Below are positions 11,110-21,202 of a DNA stretch of 64,000 nt, piece by piece. How positions within the stretch are numbered: position 1 is the stretch's first letter; every line of letters starts with the position of its first letter. The translations under genes and the position numbers were made by a program. The notes beneath the pieces were generated by a model that ran no database searches, was not told the DNA's origin, and saw nothing but the letters and a program-made list of their open reading frames with translations. This stretch comes from Bolinopsis microptera (lineage: Eukaryota > Ctenophora > Tentaculata > Lobata > Bolinopsidae): assembly GCF_026151205.1 (NCBI RefSeq), contig NC_087075.1:7274858-7338857 (forward strand), written 5' to 3'.

Positions 11110-13410
11110 GGTAACTTTGTCACACTAATGATACCATACCTCTATTCTACTGTGAGGTGTCCTAAAAACCCTTTCAACTCATTATTTGATGGTTGCTCTA
11201 CCAATCATAGCCCTAAAATATATTGTTTTGAATAGTTAGCTAATACAGGCACTTGGTTATTGGGAAATGAGGTTAATTCTGTCACAATATATGACATTTT
11301 AAATTTTGGGCGAATTATTTATATTTGATTTTGGTTTGAAAGGCGGGAAAACTTTATATGATGACAATGTAGTTGATGCAAGTTAAGATCAGTTGATGTT
11401 TACATTGTCACAAAAAATTATGCGAAATAGTAAATAGGTTAAAAACAATGATTATAGAATGAAATAGTCTCTTATAATAACTGAGGTGACAAAGTGAACA
11501 TGTCTTGCCCCTATTTTGAAGATCTATATTCTATACTTCTATTAGAATTCAACATTCTTAAGTTTAACAATTTTAGGTTAAATTTGTCAAAGTCACTAAA
11601 AATGTGACAAAATTACCTTTCCCTGCCCCAACAATATCAAGATAGTGTGTTAAAATTGGCATAGGATGCTTTATTGCCTATATAAATAAATTCAAACTAC
11701 AAAATATATGTTAATGTGATGACGATTACCTAACTCTTATAATATCTGATGTGACAAAGTAAACATGTCTTGCCCCTATTTTGAAGATCTATAACACTAT
11801 TAGAATTCAACATTCTTTCAGAAAGGATTGGAAGAATATTGTCCAGAACATCAGAGCTCAATTTTAACAATTTTAGATTAATTTGTCAATGACACTGAAA
11901 ATGTGACAAAATTAACTTTCCCTGCCCCAACAATATCAAGATAGTGCACGTTAAAATTGGCATAGGATGCTTTATTACAGGTTTATTAATCGATCCAAAC
12001 TACGAAAAATATCTTTTAATCTGATGACGATTACCTAACTCTTATAATAACTGATGCGATGTGACAAAGTAAACATGTCTTGCCCCTATTTTGAAGAACT
12101 ATACCTCTATTGATTGAAATAAATTTTCGTGCACATACAGAATGAATGGTTAATAATTTAATATATATATGTAGACCAAGGTCTGTGCACGGGATGCTTC
12201 CTGAAAGAATCCAGTTCTTTTAGCGGGGCACCCTACCTAAAGCCAAATTGAGATATAATAATCATATTCCTAGAGAAATAATCAGAAATCGAATACCAAT
12301 CAAATAATATGATATATAGGAGTAGTAACCATATTTACTATGCAAAATGCCCCAACCACATAGTGTAAATTTATATAGAATTCAAATTCCATATCATCAT
12401 TAAACCTCAATAGTCAATATAATAGCCCAAGCAAAATTAAATAACTTCTTATATACCTTACTGTCATACTACAAATTAATTAAACATTTGAAATCTGTTA
12501 ACCAGAGAATAAATTTCTAAACCTAATGCAAGTGAAATAATTTAGATGCAATAATGAATGCCTAATGTGAGTATCAACTGTCAATGTCCTTGTAAAAAAG
12601 TCTGTAAAAGAGATATGAGTAACTAATATAGAAGAAAAAACAGGAATAATTAGAATACTATGTAACTTAATCATCAACAAATTTTCGATAAACTAGTTAT
12701 TTTGCCAGCAAGGAGCTAACAGAGTTATAATAATTTTTTTGTGACGAAATTACCCTATTTTGACCATGTTGTGGTAGTTTAATTGTGACACTGTTAACAT
12801 ATTACCACCTGATAATGATTCATGTGACTGGTGCATGATACTAGCAGTGTTGTTTGATCCATAGTACGTTATATAAGGGGTTTAAGCTGGTATATCATTA
12901 TTTGTTTAATTTCACACATGTTCAGATATCATCAAGATTATGTGACAAAGTAAATTTGTTTGTGCCTTCTGTGTTTTAATTCCTTACGACTATATGATAT
13001 AATAACAATTCCTAGCACTTCCAGGCCATCAAATAAACCTACACTACTCAGCATTGCTTATCAGGGTGCCCTAAACATTCTTCACATGTTTTCTTAAATG
13101 TGTGACAGAGTAAACCTGAGTGCACCATCTAACGAAAAAAGTCGTCAAATATGTAGGTAATGGTCATATGTACCCATCCAATCAACTGGACACTCAAAAA
13201 TTTGGTCAAAACGGCAGCAAGGGGTCCATATTTACTCCGTCACATGTTTATAGTGTGACAATGTAACCATTTCCGTGCCGGCCGTATTTAAGCGATATCT
13301 TATCACCTGATTAAGATATCGTTATGTGACAAAGTTAGCCTAGAGGATGAGACGATTATCCTAACCATCAAGGGTTTATGTAATTTCATAGTGTGACAAA
13401 GTCAACTACA
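11110..13410. repeat. irregular array of a TGTGACAAAGTNAAC motif
   Basis: At least sixteen matches to TGTGACAAAGT(T/A)AAC or its reverse complement occur, near 11112, 11270, 11399, 11486, 11603, 11749, 11902, 12061, 12740, 12785, 12941, 13101, 13230, 13254, 13325 and 13392. Spacing is irregular, often 80-160 bp outside the inserted repeat at 12109-12590. The sub-blocks at 11460-11640, 11730-11940 and 12030-12105 are longer near-copies of one another (sharing CATGTCTTGCCCCTATTTTG). A decayed satellite or a regulatory array are both possible. No coding frame is evident. Confidence 0.6.
12109..12590 (-). mobile_element. retroelement 3' end, copy A (family LX)
   Basis: Reverse-complement copy of the sequence also found at 55595-56011, 60645-61048 and 61210-61672. 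All copies end in a short (TCAA)n-type tail after GTGCACGAAAATTTATTTC and differ in their 5' ends, as expected of 5'-truncated LINE copies. It interrupts the TGTGACAAAGT array. The label LX is mine. The far boundary near 12590 is approximate. Confidence 0.7.
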
Positions 13411-13411
13411 C

Positions 13412-13840
13412 TGTGCCTTTTAATAGGGTCACTTATATTTACCAATATCCTCAAACTCAAATGAACGTGTCCAAATAGGCCAGGCAACCATGGATTATTT
13501 TGTGTACAAGCGGAGAAAGTTGGGCATTACTATTAAAGTAAAATTATACTATTCAATTTACTATTGAGCCGATATATTCACAAATAATGACTTTAGTACC
13601 GGTTAATAAATATATCGTTACTTAGTTAATCGTTACTAACTTAGTAACTTAGTAACTAACTTAGTACCTAAAGTAACCCATACAACGAGGTAACATGCAC
13701 TGCACCAAGTGACATGTAGGCCCCATTAGATGTGTCCAGTCCCCAGCAGCTGTACAGCACCCTGGATCAGCAGCTGTAGTAGTTATACTATTCTGGGAGA
13801 AGTTAACCACCTTATATGGCATAACATACCCTCACCTTAC
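13412..13840. other. intergenic, no supported gene
   Basis: A short run of overlapping TTAGTAAC/GTTACTAA words lies at about 13615-13680. Nothing else is recognised. Confidence 0.4.
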
Positions 13841-13936
13841 CAAATATGGAGAGCTCCACAGCCTTGTTAGGTATGATTGGTTCGAACTTGTGAGATGGGG
13901 ATAAATACGGTGATAATTGCAGGGCCGACGAGCTCG
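13841..13936 (-). CDS. tentative internal exon, product unknown
   Basis: On the minus strand, acceptor TTTCAACTATTTAG and donor TTTG|GTAAGG bound 96 bases with one open frame that includes SPSHKFEPIIPNKAVELSIF. Entry and exit are both phase 1. The exit phase would fit an entry at CACTAG|GC in the segment at 7604-7750, so it could be an upstream exon of that gene, but a 6-kb intron would be needed and no transcript evidence exists. No domain is recognised. Confidence 0.35.
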
Positions 13937-14424
13937 CTAAATAGTTGAAACTACAGTGCAGCAGCAGAGCACAGAATGTTATTGTGTAACTTGGTGAGTT
14001 TGAAATATATATAAGTTCAAATATAATGACTTATGAGACTATTGTGTTAAATTTTAACGTTACAATTACAGTGATGTGCTCATTAACCGCGAAATTATGA
14101 GCTCAAAACTTGGTTAACCTAACTTTTTAGAATATCATGACAAAATCTTCCTTTCAGGTTTAAAGCCTTTCTTTAATTTACAGCTCTAAGATGAAAACTG
14201 GTTTAAAGACAATAAAACAAATTATTTCTAAAACGTAAACGGTCTATAAAAGCAAATAAATTACATAATAAATTATAGGTTTTAAAACTCAAAGTCTCAA
14301 AGTCAAAGCCCCCACCTTGATCATGTTTGGGAACAAAGAGCGAGAAAATCTGGTGAAAATGAAACAGATCAGACAGATCCCAGGTGTATTATAAATCAGA
14401 CAAATCCCGTAAAACTTAACACAT

Positions 14425-14735
14425 CTAAGTGGAATTTTTAGTTTTCTTTTTCTTCCGTTTCAATTTCTTTGGTTGCACTGAACTGACTTCCTCCGATTTT
14501 TCCTGGTCGGCTTTTTCTGACTTTTCGTCCTGAGTTCCGTTTTCCTTGGTCTCGGTAATACACTCCCTTTCCTCATCTTTAGGACCTGCATCCTTACTTT
14601 CATCTTCTTCGTCTGTATCGGTTAAACCACCTTCCATCTCTTCGTCACCATCTACAACATCATCATTCATGTCTTCATCATCTTCTTCATCTTCATCGTC
14701 TGATAGTTTGACTTCTGGTGAATCATCCTTAACAG
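14425..14735 (-). CDS. last exon of an acidic, probably nuclear protein
   Basis: After acceptor CTATTTCAG (two bases complete a codon) an open frame of 102 residues runs to TAG at 14427-14425. It is strongly acidic at first (LSDDEDEEDDEDMNDD), stays rich in Asp, Glu, Lys and Ser, and ends with a basic cluster KKLKRKKKKTK just before the stop, which looks like a nuclear or nucleolar localisation signal. Upstream exons were not found in the window with confidence. The low-complexity composition does not identify a family. An AATAAA-type signal was not clear. Confidence 0.55.
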
Positions 14736-14736
14736 C

Positions 14737-15178
14737 TGAAATAGTTAAGAATTTGTAAACTTATCAAAAGAAGTTTATTTGAGTTATTTTGTGTTATATT
14801 ACTAAGAAATGTATATTAATTTTCTTGTGAAAATTGTAATATATCTTAAAGCAACAGTACTGCTAATTACTGCTATTCCGCAAGATCACACCAAGTTTAA
14901 ATTTAAACACAAGCCTAAACACAAAACCACAAAAAGTACGAATAATTTCAAAATATTCAATATTTTTGGAGTTATAGGCATTTTAAGCAATAAGTTAACC
15001 ATTTTTTGTCCTTTGCACAAGAGGACCACATACTAATACAGCTTGACGTTATCGTGCTATATAATAATAATAATGATACGGTGAATTTTCATTATTCACA
15101 GTAAGAGGCAACTTTTGGTACCAAATTTATCAAAATCAGAGACAAAAAATGTTGTGCCAACTCGTGGCGCATATTACA
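14737..15178. other. intron or intergenic, nothing recognised
   Basis: AT-rich. The plus-strand frame at 14809-15036 shows no domain. If the acidic exon's gene extends upstream, this is its last intron. Confidence 0.4.
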
Positions 15179-15180
15179 TA

Positions 15181-16237
15181 CCTTACTCGGGAATATTATA
15201 ACCGGGATAAAGTGGTGGGTTTTGGAAGATTCCGCCATATTTTTCCCGGTCAAAAATTTTAACAGTCATAAAAAAACCCGCCAACTCAGATTATGGGGTT
15301 CCAAGGGGGTGGTGATCATCATATTTTACCTGAAGTCTCATATGTGCTAGAGAAGACTTTTGAAGCAGTGGATGGAGGGCTGTAACTTTATAGGCGGTTG
15401 CTACCATAATTTCGTTATAAAAATCACAATTTGGTTATAGAAATCAGATTTCAGGGTGGACCGTGATTCTCACTTCTCTTGCCCATGAATCAGTGAATCG
15501 TAGAGGAGAAAACAATTTATATGTTATAGAAGAATAATAATAATATATAATATATATTATAATAACTTAATAATAATGTCTGTAAATATTGATCGCTTCT
15601 CGTGTGCAGTGTGTAGACTAAAGAAAGAGGGAGTTTTTCCCGTTAAAGTAACTTGTGGCCACATCCCGCTAGAAGTGAGTAAACTGTGCCACTTTCGTGG
15701 TCCACGGTGGATTGATTACTGGAGCAGTTGAAGATGCAAAGCCAAGACGTTCCCCAATACCAAGCGGTGGGCAGGAAATTAAGCTCCGGCTGACCTTCAG
15801 AGCAGTAGCCCCATTAGCGGACAAAATGAAAGTCTTGTTAAGACAACAATACAACTTCGAATTTGACGGTCAGCAACTCAGGGGGATATCAATAATGATA
15901 ATGGCGGGGACATTAGCGATAATGAGAATGAGAATACGCTTTAATGAAGATTTGACTTATTATTGCTTAGATTTATTTTCCTTTAAATAGACGTGTCTTT
16001 TTTTCTATTTCTGAGTTATATCAATAACTGTAAATTGAAATAACTTCTTTAACAAGTAACAAAAACAGAAATTTCGGTTGAAAATTTGTTGACCTCTGAA
16101 AAAAAACTTGAAAGGTCGGCCACCAGTAAATACATGACCGGGATAATTTGGCGGGTTTTGGGAAAGTCCGCCATATTTTTCCCGGTCATTAATTTTCCCA
16201 GTCATAAATTAACCCGCTATAATATTCCCGAGTAAGG
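15181..16237. mobile_element. TIR DNA transposon with small internal ORFs
   Basis: CCTTACTCGGGAATATTATA at 15181-15200 is repeated as its perfect reverse complement at 16218-16237, and TA flanks both ends (15179-15180, 16238-16239), consistent with a TA target duplication. Subterminal blocks containing ACCGGGATAA, CCGCCATATTTTTCCCGG and AACCCGC occur in the same orientation near both ends. The interior holds short open frames that resemble host-gene or transposon fragments. It is too short for a full transposase, so it is non-autonomous. Confidence 0.75.
15576..15731 (+). CDS. 51-aa ORF with half a RING-like zinc motif
   Basis: Inside the TIR element an ATG opens a frame with FSCAVCRLKK and KVTCGHIPLE, i.e. 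C-x2-C...C-x-H, which resembles the first half of a RING or related zinc finger. GAA|GTGAGT at about 15693 is a good splice donor, so the real product may splice out of this frame. A second frame from 15697 to 15990 contains KMKVLLRQQYNFEFDGQQL, faintly ubiquitin-fold-like. Whether this is a captured host fragment or a remnant of the element's own gene is unresolved. Confidence 0.35.
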   Translation: MSVNIDRFSCAVCRLKKEGVFPVKVTCGHIPLEVSKLCHFRGPRWIDYWSS

Positions 16238-16431
16238 TAGATTATTAAAGATTCCTGTAAAAAATGGAGCAAATTTTTCGAATTTAATTCTTTTGTTTAA
16301 ATCAAAGAGGCGGCCGAGAAACAAAAGTTGTATGTAAATTTGAAAATGAGTAGAATAAAGGATGAGGGTTACGTCCTTGTCGCGGTCTGTTCTCAGGTTT
16401 CACTTTCTGTTCATAGGAGTTGTCTGAGAAC
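16238..16431. other. spacer, nothing recognised
   Basis: Short AT-rich spacer between the TIR element and the 33-bp minisatellite. Confidence 0.4.
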
Positions 16432-16790
16432 CACAACCCGTTTTTAACGTCACGTGATCAGTCACAATACCCGTTTTTAACGTCACGTGATCAGTCACAA
16501 GACCCATTTCTAACGTCATGTGATCAGTCACAAGACCCATTTCTAACGTCACGTGATCAGTCAAAAAACCCGTTTTTAACGTCACGTGATCAGTCACAAG
16601 ACCCGTTTTTAACGTCACGTGATCAGTCACAAGACCCGTTTTTAAAGTCACGTGATCAGTCACAAAATACGTTTTTAACGTCACGTGATCAGTCACAAAA
16701 CCCGTTTCTAACGTCACGTGATCAGTCACAAGACCCGTTTCTAATGTCACGTGATCAGTTTCGTGATCAGTCACAAGACCTAATCAATTA
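16432..16790. repeat. 33-bp minisatellite with CACGTGATCAGTCAC
   Basis: About ten units of roughly CCCGTTTTTAACGT plus CACGTGATCAGTCACAAGA. As 33 is divisible by 3, frames stay open on both strands (123-124 residues), which are artefacts of the repeat. Almost every unit keeps a CACGTG E-box core. Confidence 0.95.
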
Positions 16791-16994
16791 ATTAACATGC
16801 AAGCTTGAACAAATTAATGCGAATTATGCCAAACTAGAGGATCCGCATTAGAAGTAGAAACATTCGAGTTTGAAGTTCAAACTCATTCAGTACTTGAAAC
16901 AAGTGCACGTTTTCACTCTGCGACAAATTGCCAGCGATCAGAGTACCACAATTTATAGGTCCTTTATCACGATAACGTATGTGTACTGCTATTA

Positions 16995-17742
16995 TACCGC
17001 TGGCTGAACTGCTGGCTGTACTGCTACAGGCTGAACTGCTGGCTGTACTGCTGCAGGCTGAACTGCTGGCTGTACTGCTGCAGGCTGAACTGCTGGCTGT
17101 ACTGCTGCAGGCTGAACTGCTAGCTGTACAGCTGCAGGCTGAACTGCTGGCTGTACTGCTGCAGGCTGAACTGCTGGCTGTACAGCTGCAGGCTGAACTG
17201 CTGGCTGTACAGCTGCAGGCTGAACTGCTGGCTGTACAGCTGCAGGCTGAACTGCTGGCTGTACTGCTGCAGGCTGAACTGCTGGGTGTACTGCTGCAGG
17301 CTGAACTGCTGGCTGTACAGCTGCAGGCTGAACTGCTGGCTGTACTGCTGCAGGCTGAACTGCTGGCTGTACAGCTGCAGGCTGAACTGCTGGCTGTACA
17401 GCTGCAGGCTGAACTGCTGGCTGTACTGCTGCAGGCTGAACTGCTGGCTGTACTGCTGCAGGCTGAACTGCTGGCTGTACAGCTGCAGGCTGAACTGCTG
17501 GCTGTACAGCTGCAGGCTGAACTTCTGGCTGTACTGCTGCAGGCTGAACTGCTGGCTGTACAGCTGCAGGCTGAACTGCTGGCTGTACAGCTGCAGGCTG
17601 AACTGCTGGCTGTACAGCTGCAGGCTGAACTGCTGGCTGTACAGCTGCAGGCTGAACTGCTGGCTGTACAGCTGCAGGCTGAACTGCTGGCTGTACTGCT
17701 GCTGGCTGAACTGCTGGCTGTACTGCTGCAGGCTGCAATCCT
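16995..17742. repeat. 27-bp minisatellite GCTGAACTGCTGGCTG...
   Basis: About 27 units of GCTGAACTGCTGGCTGTA followed by CTGCTGCAG or CAGCTGCAG. The unit is 27 bp, so long frames appear in several phases on both strands (263, 189 and 304 residues). They consist only of repeat translation and lack flanking coding signals, so I do not call genes. Confidence 0.95.
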
Positions 17743-18067
17743 ATACCTCCCTGAGACTTACAGTGATTGATAATCAGTGGCTTAACTTGCAGCCGTTTGT
17801 AGCTCAAAATCATAATGAGTGTCATCAAATGTCGTGTACACATGCGGAACATTGATATTAATAAGTTAATAATAATACTAACAACTTGATTAAATAAGCT
17901 AATCATATATTTGATAACTTATGTTCAACTGGAGTGCATATTTAAACATACGGGTCCAATATGCTGTACATCAAATTGGATACACTGAGATCTCCTTGTA
18001 TCACGTCGACCCCCAGGCCATTGTCGTTTCACTCGTGCCCCCCATTGGAACTCAGTAGTAGGATGTG
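17743..18067. other. intergenic, nothing recognised
   Basis: Unique AT-rich sequence between two minisatellites. Confidence 0.4.
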
Positions 18068-18245
18068 GCTTTAACATTTAATGTGCTCTAACAGTTACTG
18101 TGCTCTAACATTTACTGTGCTCTAACATTTGCATTTACTGTGCTCTAACATTTGCATTTACTGTGCTCTAACATTTACTGTGCTCTAACATTTGCATTTA
18201 CTGTGCTCCAACATTTACTGTGCTCTAACATTTACTGTGCTAAAT
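18068..18245. repeat. 17/29-bp repeat TGTGCTCTAACATTTAC
   Basis: About nine units of TGTGCTCTAACATTTAC, some extended by GCATTTAC, giving mixed 17- and 25-bp periods. Confidence 0.9.
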
Positions 18246-18483
18246 TTAGCACTGGTAACCACACCCCACTATGGTAACAATGATAACCACACCCCAGACA
18301 AGTTCACTGTTCCTAGCTCCAGCTTTGAAAGTTACCATTTTAAACAATCTTCACTTCTTGCTGCAGGTTTTTATTCATTGTCAGCACATTCACCATTACT
18401 CCGTTATAACGTCATTGTATTAGCCTTGGCTCGGACCATTATAAAGTGTTATAAGTTGATGGTTCAGACCTGGTGCCGAGGCA

Positions 18484-18727
18484 ATACCAAGTGACCGGTC
18501 ACGTGGGCATGAAGCGTACTCTGTGAGTCTAACCACGTGACCGGTCACGTGGTCATGAAGCGTACTCTGTGAGTCTGACCACGTGACCGGTCACGTGGTC
18601 ATGAAGCGTACGCTGTGAGTCTGACCACGTGACCGGTCACGTGGTCATGAAGCGTACTATACGCTGTGAGTCTGACCACGTGACCGGTCACGTGGTCATG
18701 AAGCGTACGCTGTGAGTCTGACCAGGC
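18484..18727. repeat. 46-bp minisatellite with CCACGTGACCGGTCACGTGG
   Basis: Five units of about 46 bp. Each carries the 20-bp perfect palindrome CCACGTGACCGGTCACGTGG (slightly altered in the first), i.e. two CACGTG cores back to back, followed by TCATGAAGCGTACGCTGTG and a short spacer. Confidence 0.95.
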
Positions 18728-19690
18728 CGTGAACGAGCTGAAAGAAGACCTTATTGTAGAGAATGTATACTACTATACCTAGCAAATATCAGCACTGCCT
18801 CATTCTCAGTAGCAGTAACCAACAGTTTTGTAGTAGTTGTAGTATAGTGTTTATAATAGTATATTAATATAGTAATACTAGTATAGTGTTTCTAAGTAGC
18901 AGTAAACAGTAAACTAGCAGTATTGTAGTAGTATATAGTAGTATATATTATACATATAGTAATAGTATAGTGTTTCTCAGGCTATATAACCTTGAGCCAG
19001 CTCGCGTTTGACTACATGCCGACTTTGAATGAATAGTAATAATTCCCCTTCGGAGTGAGGAACTGAAGCGCCAAAAGCTTCTCATAGCTGTTTACACTTC
19101 ATAAACTTTTTATTGTTTTATGTATTCGCAGGTAGTTAAAAGTCAGTTGTAATGTGCGATTCCACAGAATTCCACGGGATTATATGAATACTGCTATTTC
19201 TTTGCAGTGTCAATTAAATCTTATTGGCTTAGATATCGGATTGTGTATAACGCTGTTAAAGTTAAAAACTGTTCTCAGCTAATAGCTAATTCCTAAGATT
19301 AACTAAAATGTTACTATTCCTTTGGTGCTTCAAGCTATTGCCGAGTGCTTTGGGTATTAGCGATAAAGCTATTTCAATAGCCTTCAATGTTTAGACCTGT
19401 AATGTTTTATTCCCGCTAATTGAGTTGTCAACTTTTGAATTTATTCTCGTATTTCTAATCACAGATAATCAATTAAATTTTTATTGATATCACTAACCAA
19501 TAATTGTAAACAATTGGATTTCAATGATCACGATTTTGCAGGGGATGAAGTATAATAATAATAAATATATAACATATAAATAAAATACAAAATAATTTCA
19601 TCTTTGAAATAGTTAATATTTGTCTGGTGGCCACTGGTCTTAGTGCTTTCACTGTTCACACTTTCACACTTCCAATGTGAGATCATCAAT
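18728..19690. other. intergenic with TAGTA-rich patch
   Basis: A low-complexity stretch of AGTAGTATAGT words at about 18820-18975, then unique AT-rich sequence. No gene is seen. Confidence 0.4.
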
Positions 19691-19694
19691 GGGC

Positions 19695-19982
19695 ATGAAG
19701 AATTGGGTGTGAGAATATGTCAACCCCACCCACTTTTACTTTACTGCTGTTTCTTTGTTTTATGAGAGTATGTCAACCCCACCCACTTTTTTTTGCTGTG
19801 AGAGTATGTCAACCCCACCCACTTTTTTTACTGTGAGAGTATGTCAACCCCACCCACTTTTTTTTACTGTGAGAGTATGTCAACCCCACCCACTTTTTTT
19901 TACTGTGAGAGTATGTCAACCCCACCCACTTTTTTTTGCTGTGAGAGTATGTCAACCCCACCCACTTTTTTTACTGCTCTCT
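19695..19982. repeat. 36-bp repeat GAGAGTATGTCAACCCCACC
   Basis: Seven units of GTGAGAGTATGTCAACCCCA plus CCCACTTTTTTTTACT with variable T-run length. The open frame through it is a repeat artefact. Confidence 0.9.
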
Positions 19983-20967
19983 CTTTGTTTTGAACACAAT
20001 TGATGAAAATATAAATATTATTACTTAATACTTTCCACTGATGCTTGTTCTAATGATGCAATCAGTATTTTTATCGTTTTAGTTGCCCTTTCATTCGGAG
20101 ATATTTGAACATATTTTGAATACCCACCGACTGCTCTGTAAGGTTTCAATTGGTGATGATTTCATCACACTGACTGCTGATAAAACAATTTCAATTAATG
20201 TTTCTCATTGACGCTGAATGTGTTCTGTGAAAACAGGGCTGTAGAATGTGTAGATAAATAGGGAAACTTGTCATAATCTGCGAGTACGATCCAGTACTGC
20301 TCACACTTTCACTTTCACACTGTCGTAATCTGAAATCGGTTACCTATTTATCGGTAACTATCAGCACGAGCAAGGTCGATCATACTGATAAAACATTTAT
20401 CGACCTTTCCTCATCGGAAACAAATATATTGCTTCAATGATTGGAAATAAGATGAGATTTTTAACTGATCGCGCGAACAAAAGTACTCCGCTTACATATT
20501 TATATGTTTATCTGCAGACTGTGCCTGTCAGCAACAAATCAACCTAACAAACTATTAATTTCCTCACATAAACGCGTGAAGTACCGTTTAGAACATATTT
20601 CATCGCCCTCTCATCCGGTTATAGATAACGCTAAATTATAATCCAGAGTTTCAGCTCAATTCGCACTAAATATCTAACACTTCACGCCTACCATTTTTGG
20701 CACACAGCGGGCAGGTCTGTAGTAGTAGGATGAATTATCACATGTCACGGTTATCTAGGGTTGACAAGTCTAATGTTATGCTGTCTTTGCTAAAACGTCT
20801 GAGACGTGTTAGTACACTTATCGCGGCCGGCTAGAAATTAGAGAAAAGAGTTCAGAGACTGTCGCAAACTCAAAAACTGAATTTCGATCCGTACACAAAC
20901 ATTACCACCTGGTGGAAAGGTGTGTTTCTATTCTATGCTAGTAATGGTGTAATATTGATGGTGCAGA
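19983..20967. other. intergenic, no supported gene
   Basis: Unique sequence with no open frame or RNA gene that I can support. A possible first exon follows at 20968-21005 (ATG, 38 bases, then CT|GTAAGT), but it is too short to call. Confidence 0.4.
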
Positions 20968-21202
20968 ATGGGCGGAAGATGGAAGAAGATTATCAATGAA
21001 GATCTGTAAGTGTCTCTATACTTCTTCAAAGATCCCCGAGCTGCCACATTATCAGGTGTGAACTGTTGAAACTTGTTGGCTCATTAAAAGAGGCGTGGTC
21101 AGCATTATCAATTTTCCTGGATAACGTAAACTGAGTGTACTATTATTAGATATTTGTAAAATCGTTGACTGTTATGGTTGCCCTGTTATAATCTGGAGTG
21201 CC

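Noticed and set aside
16979-17906. Long frames on both strands (QAELLAVLL and VQPAAVQPA repeats)
   Set aside because: Explained by the 27-bp minisatellite, whose period is a multiple of 3.
20968-21005. First exon (ATG, 13 codons, CT|GTAAGT)
   Set aside because: Too short and no phase-compatible following exon found before the satellite.
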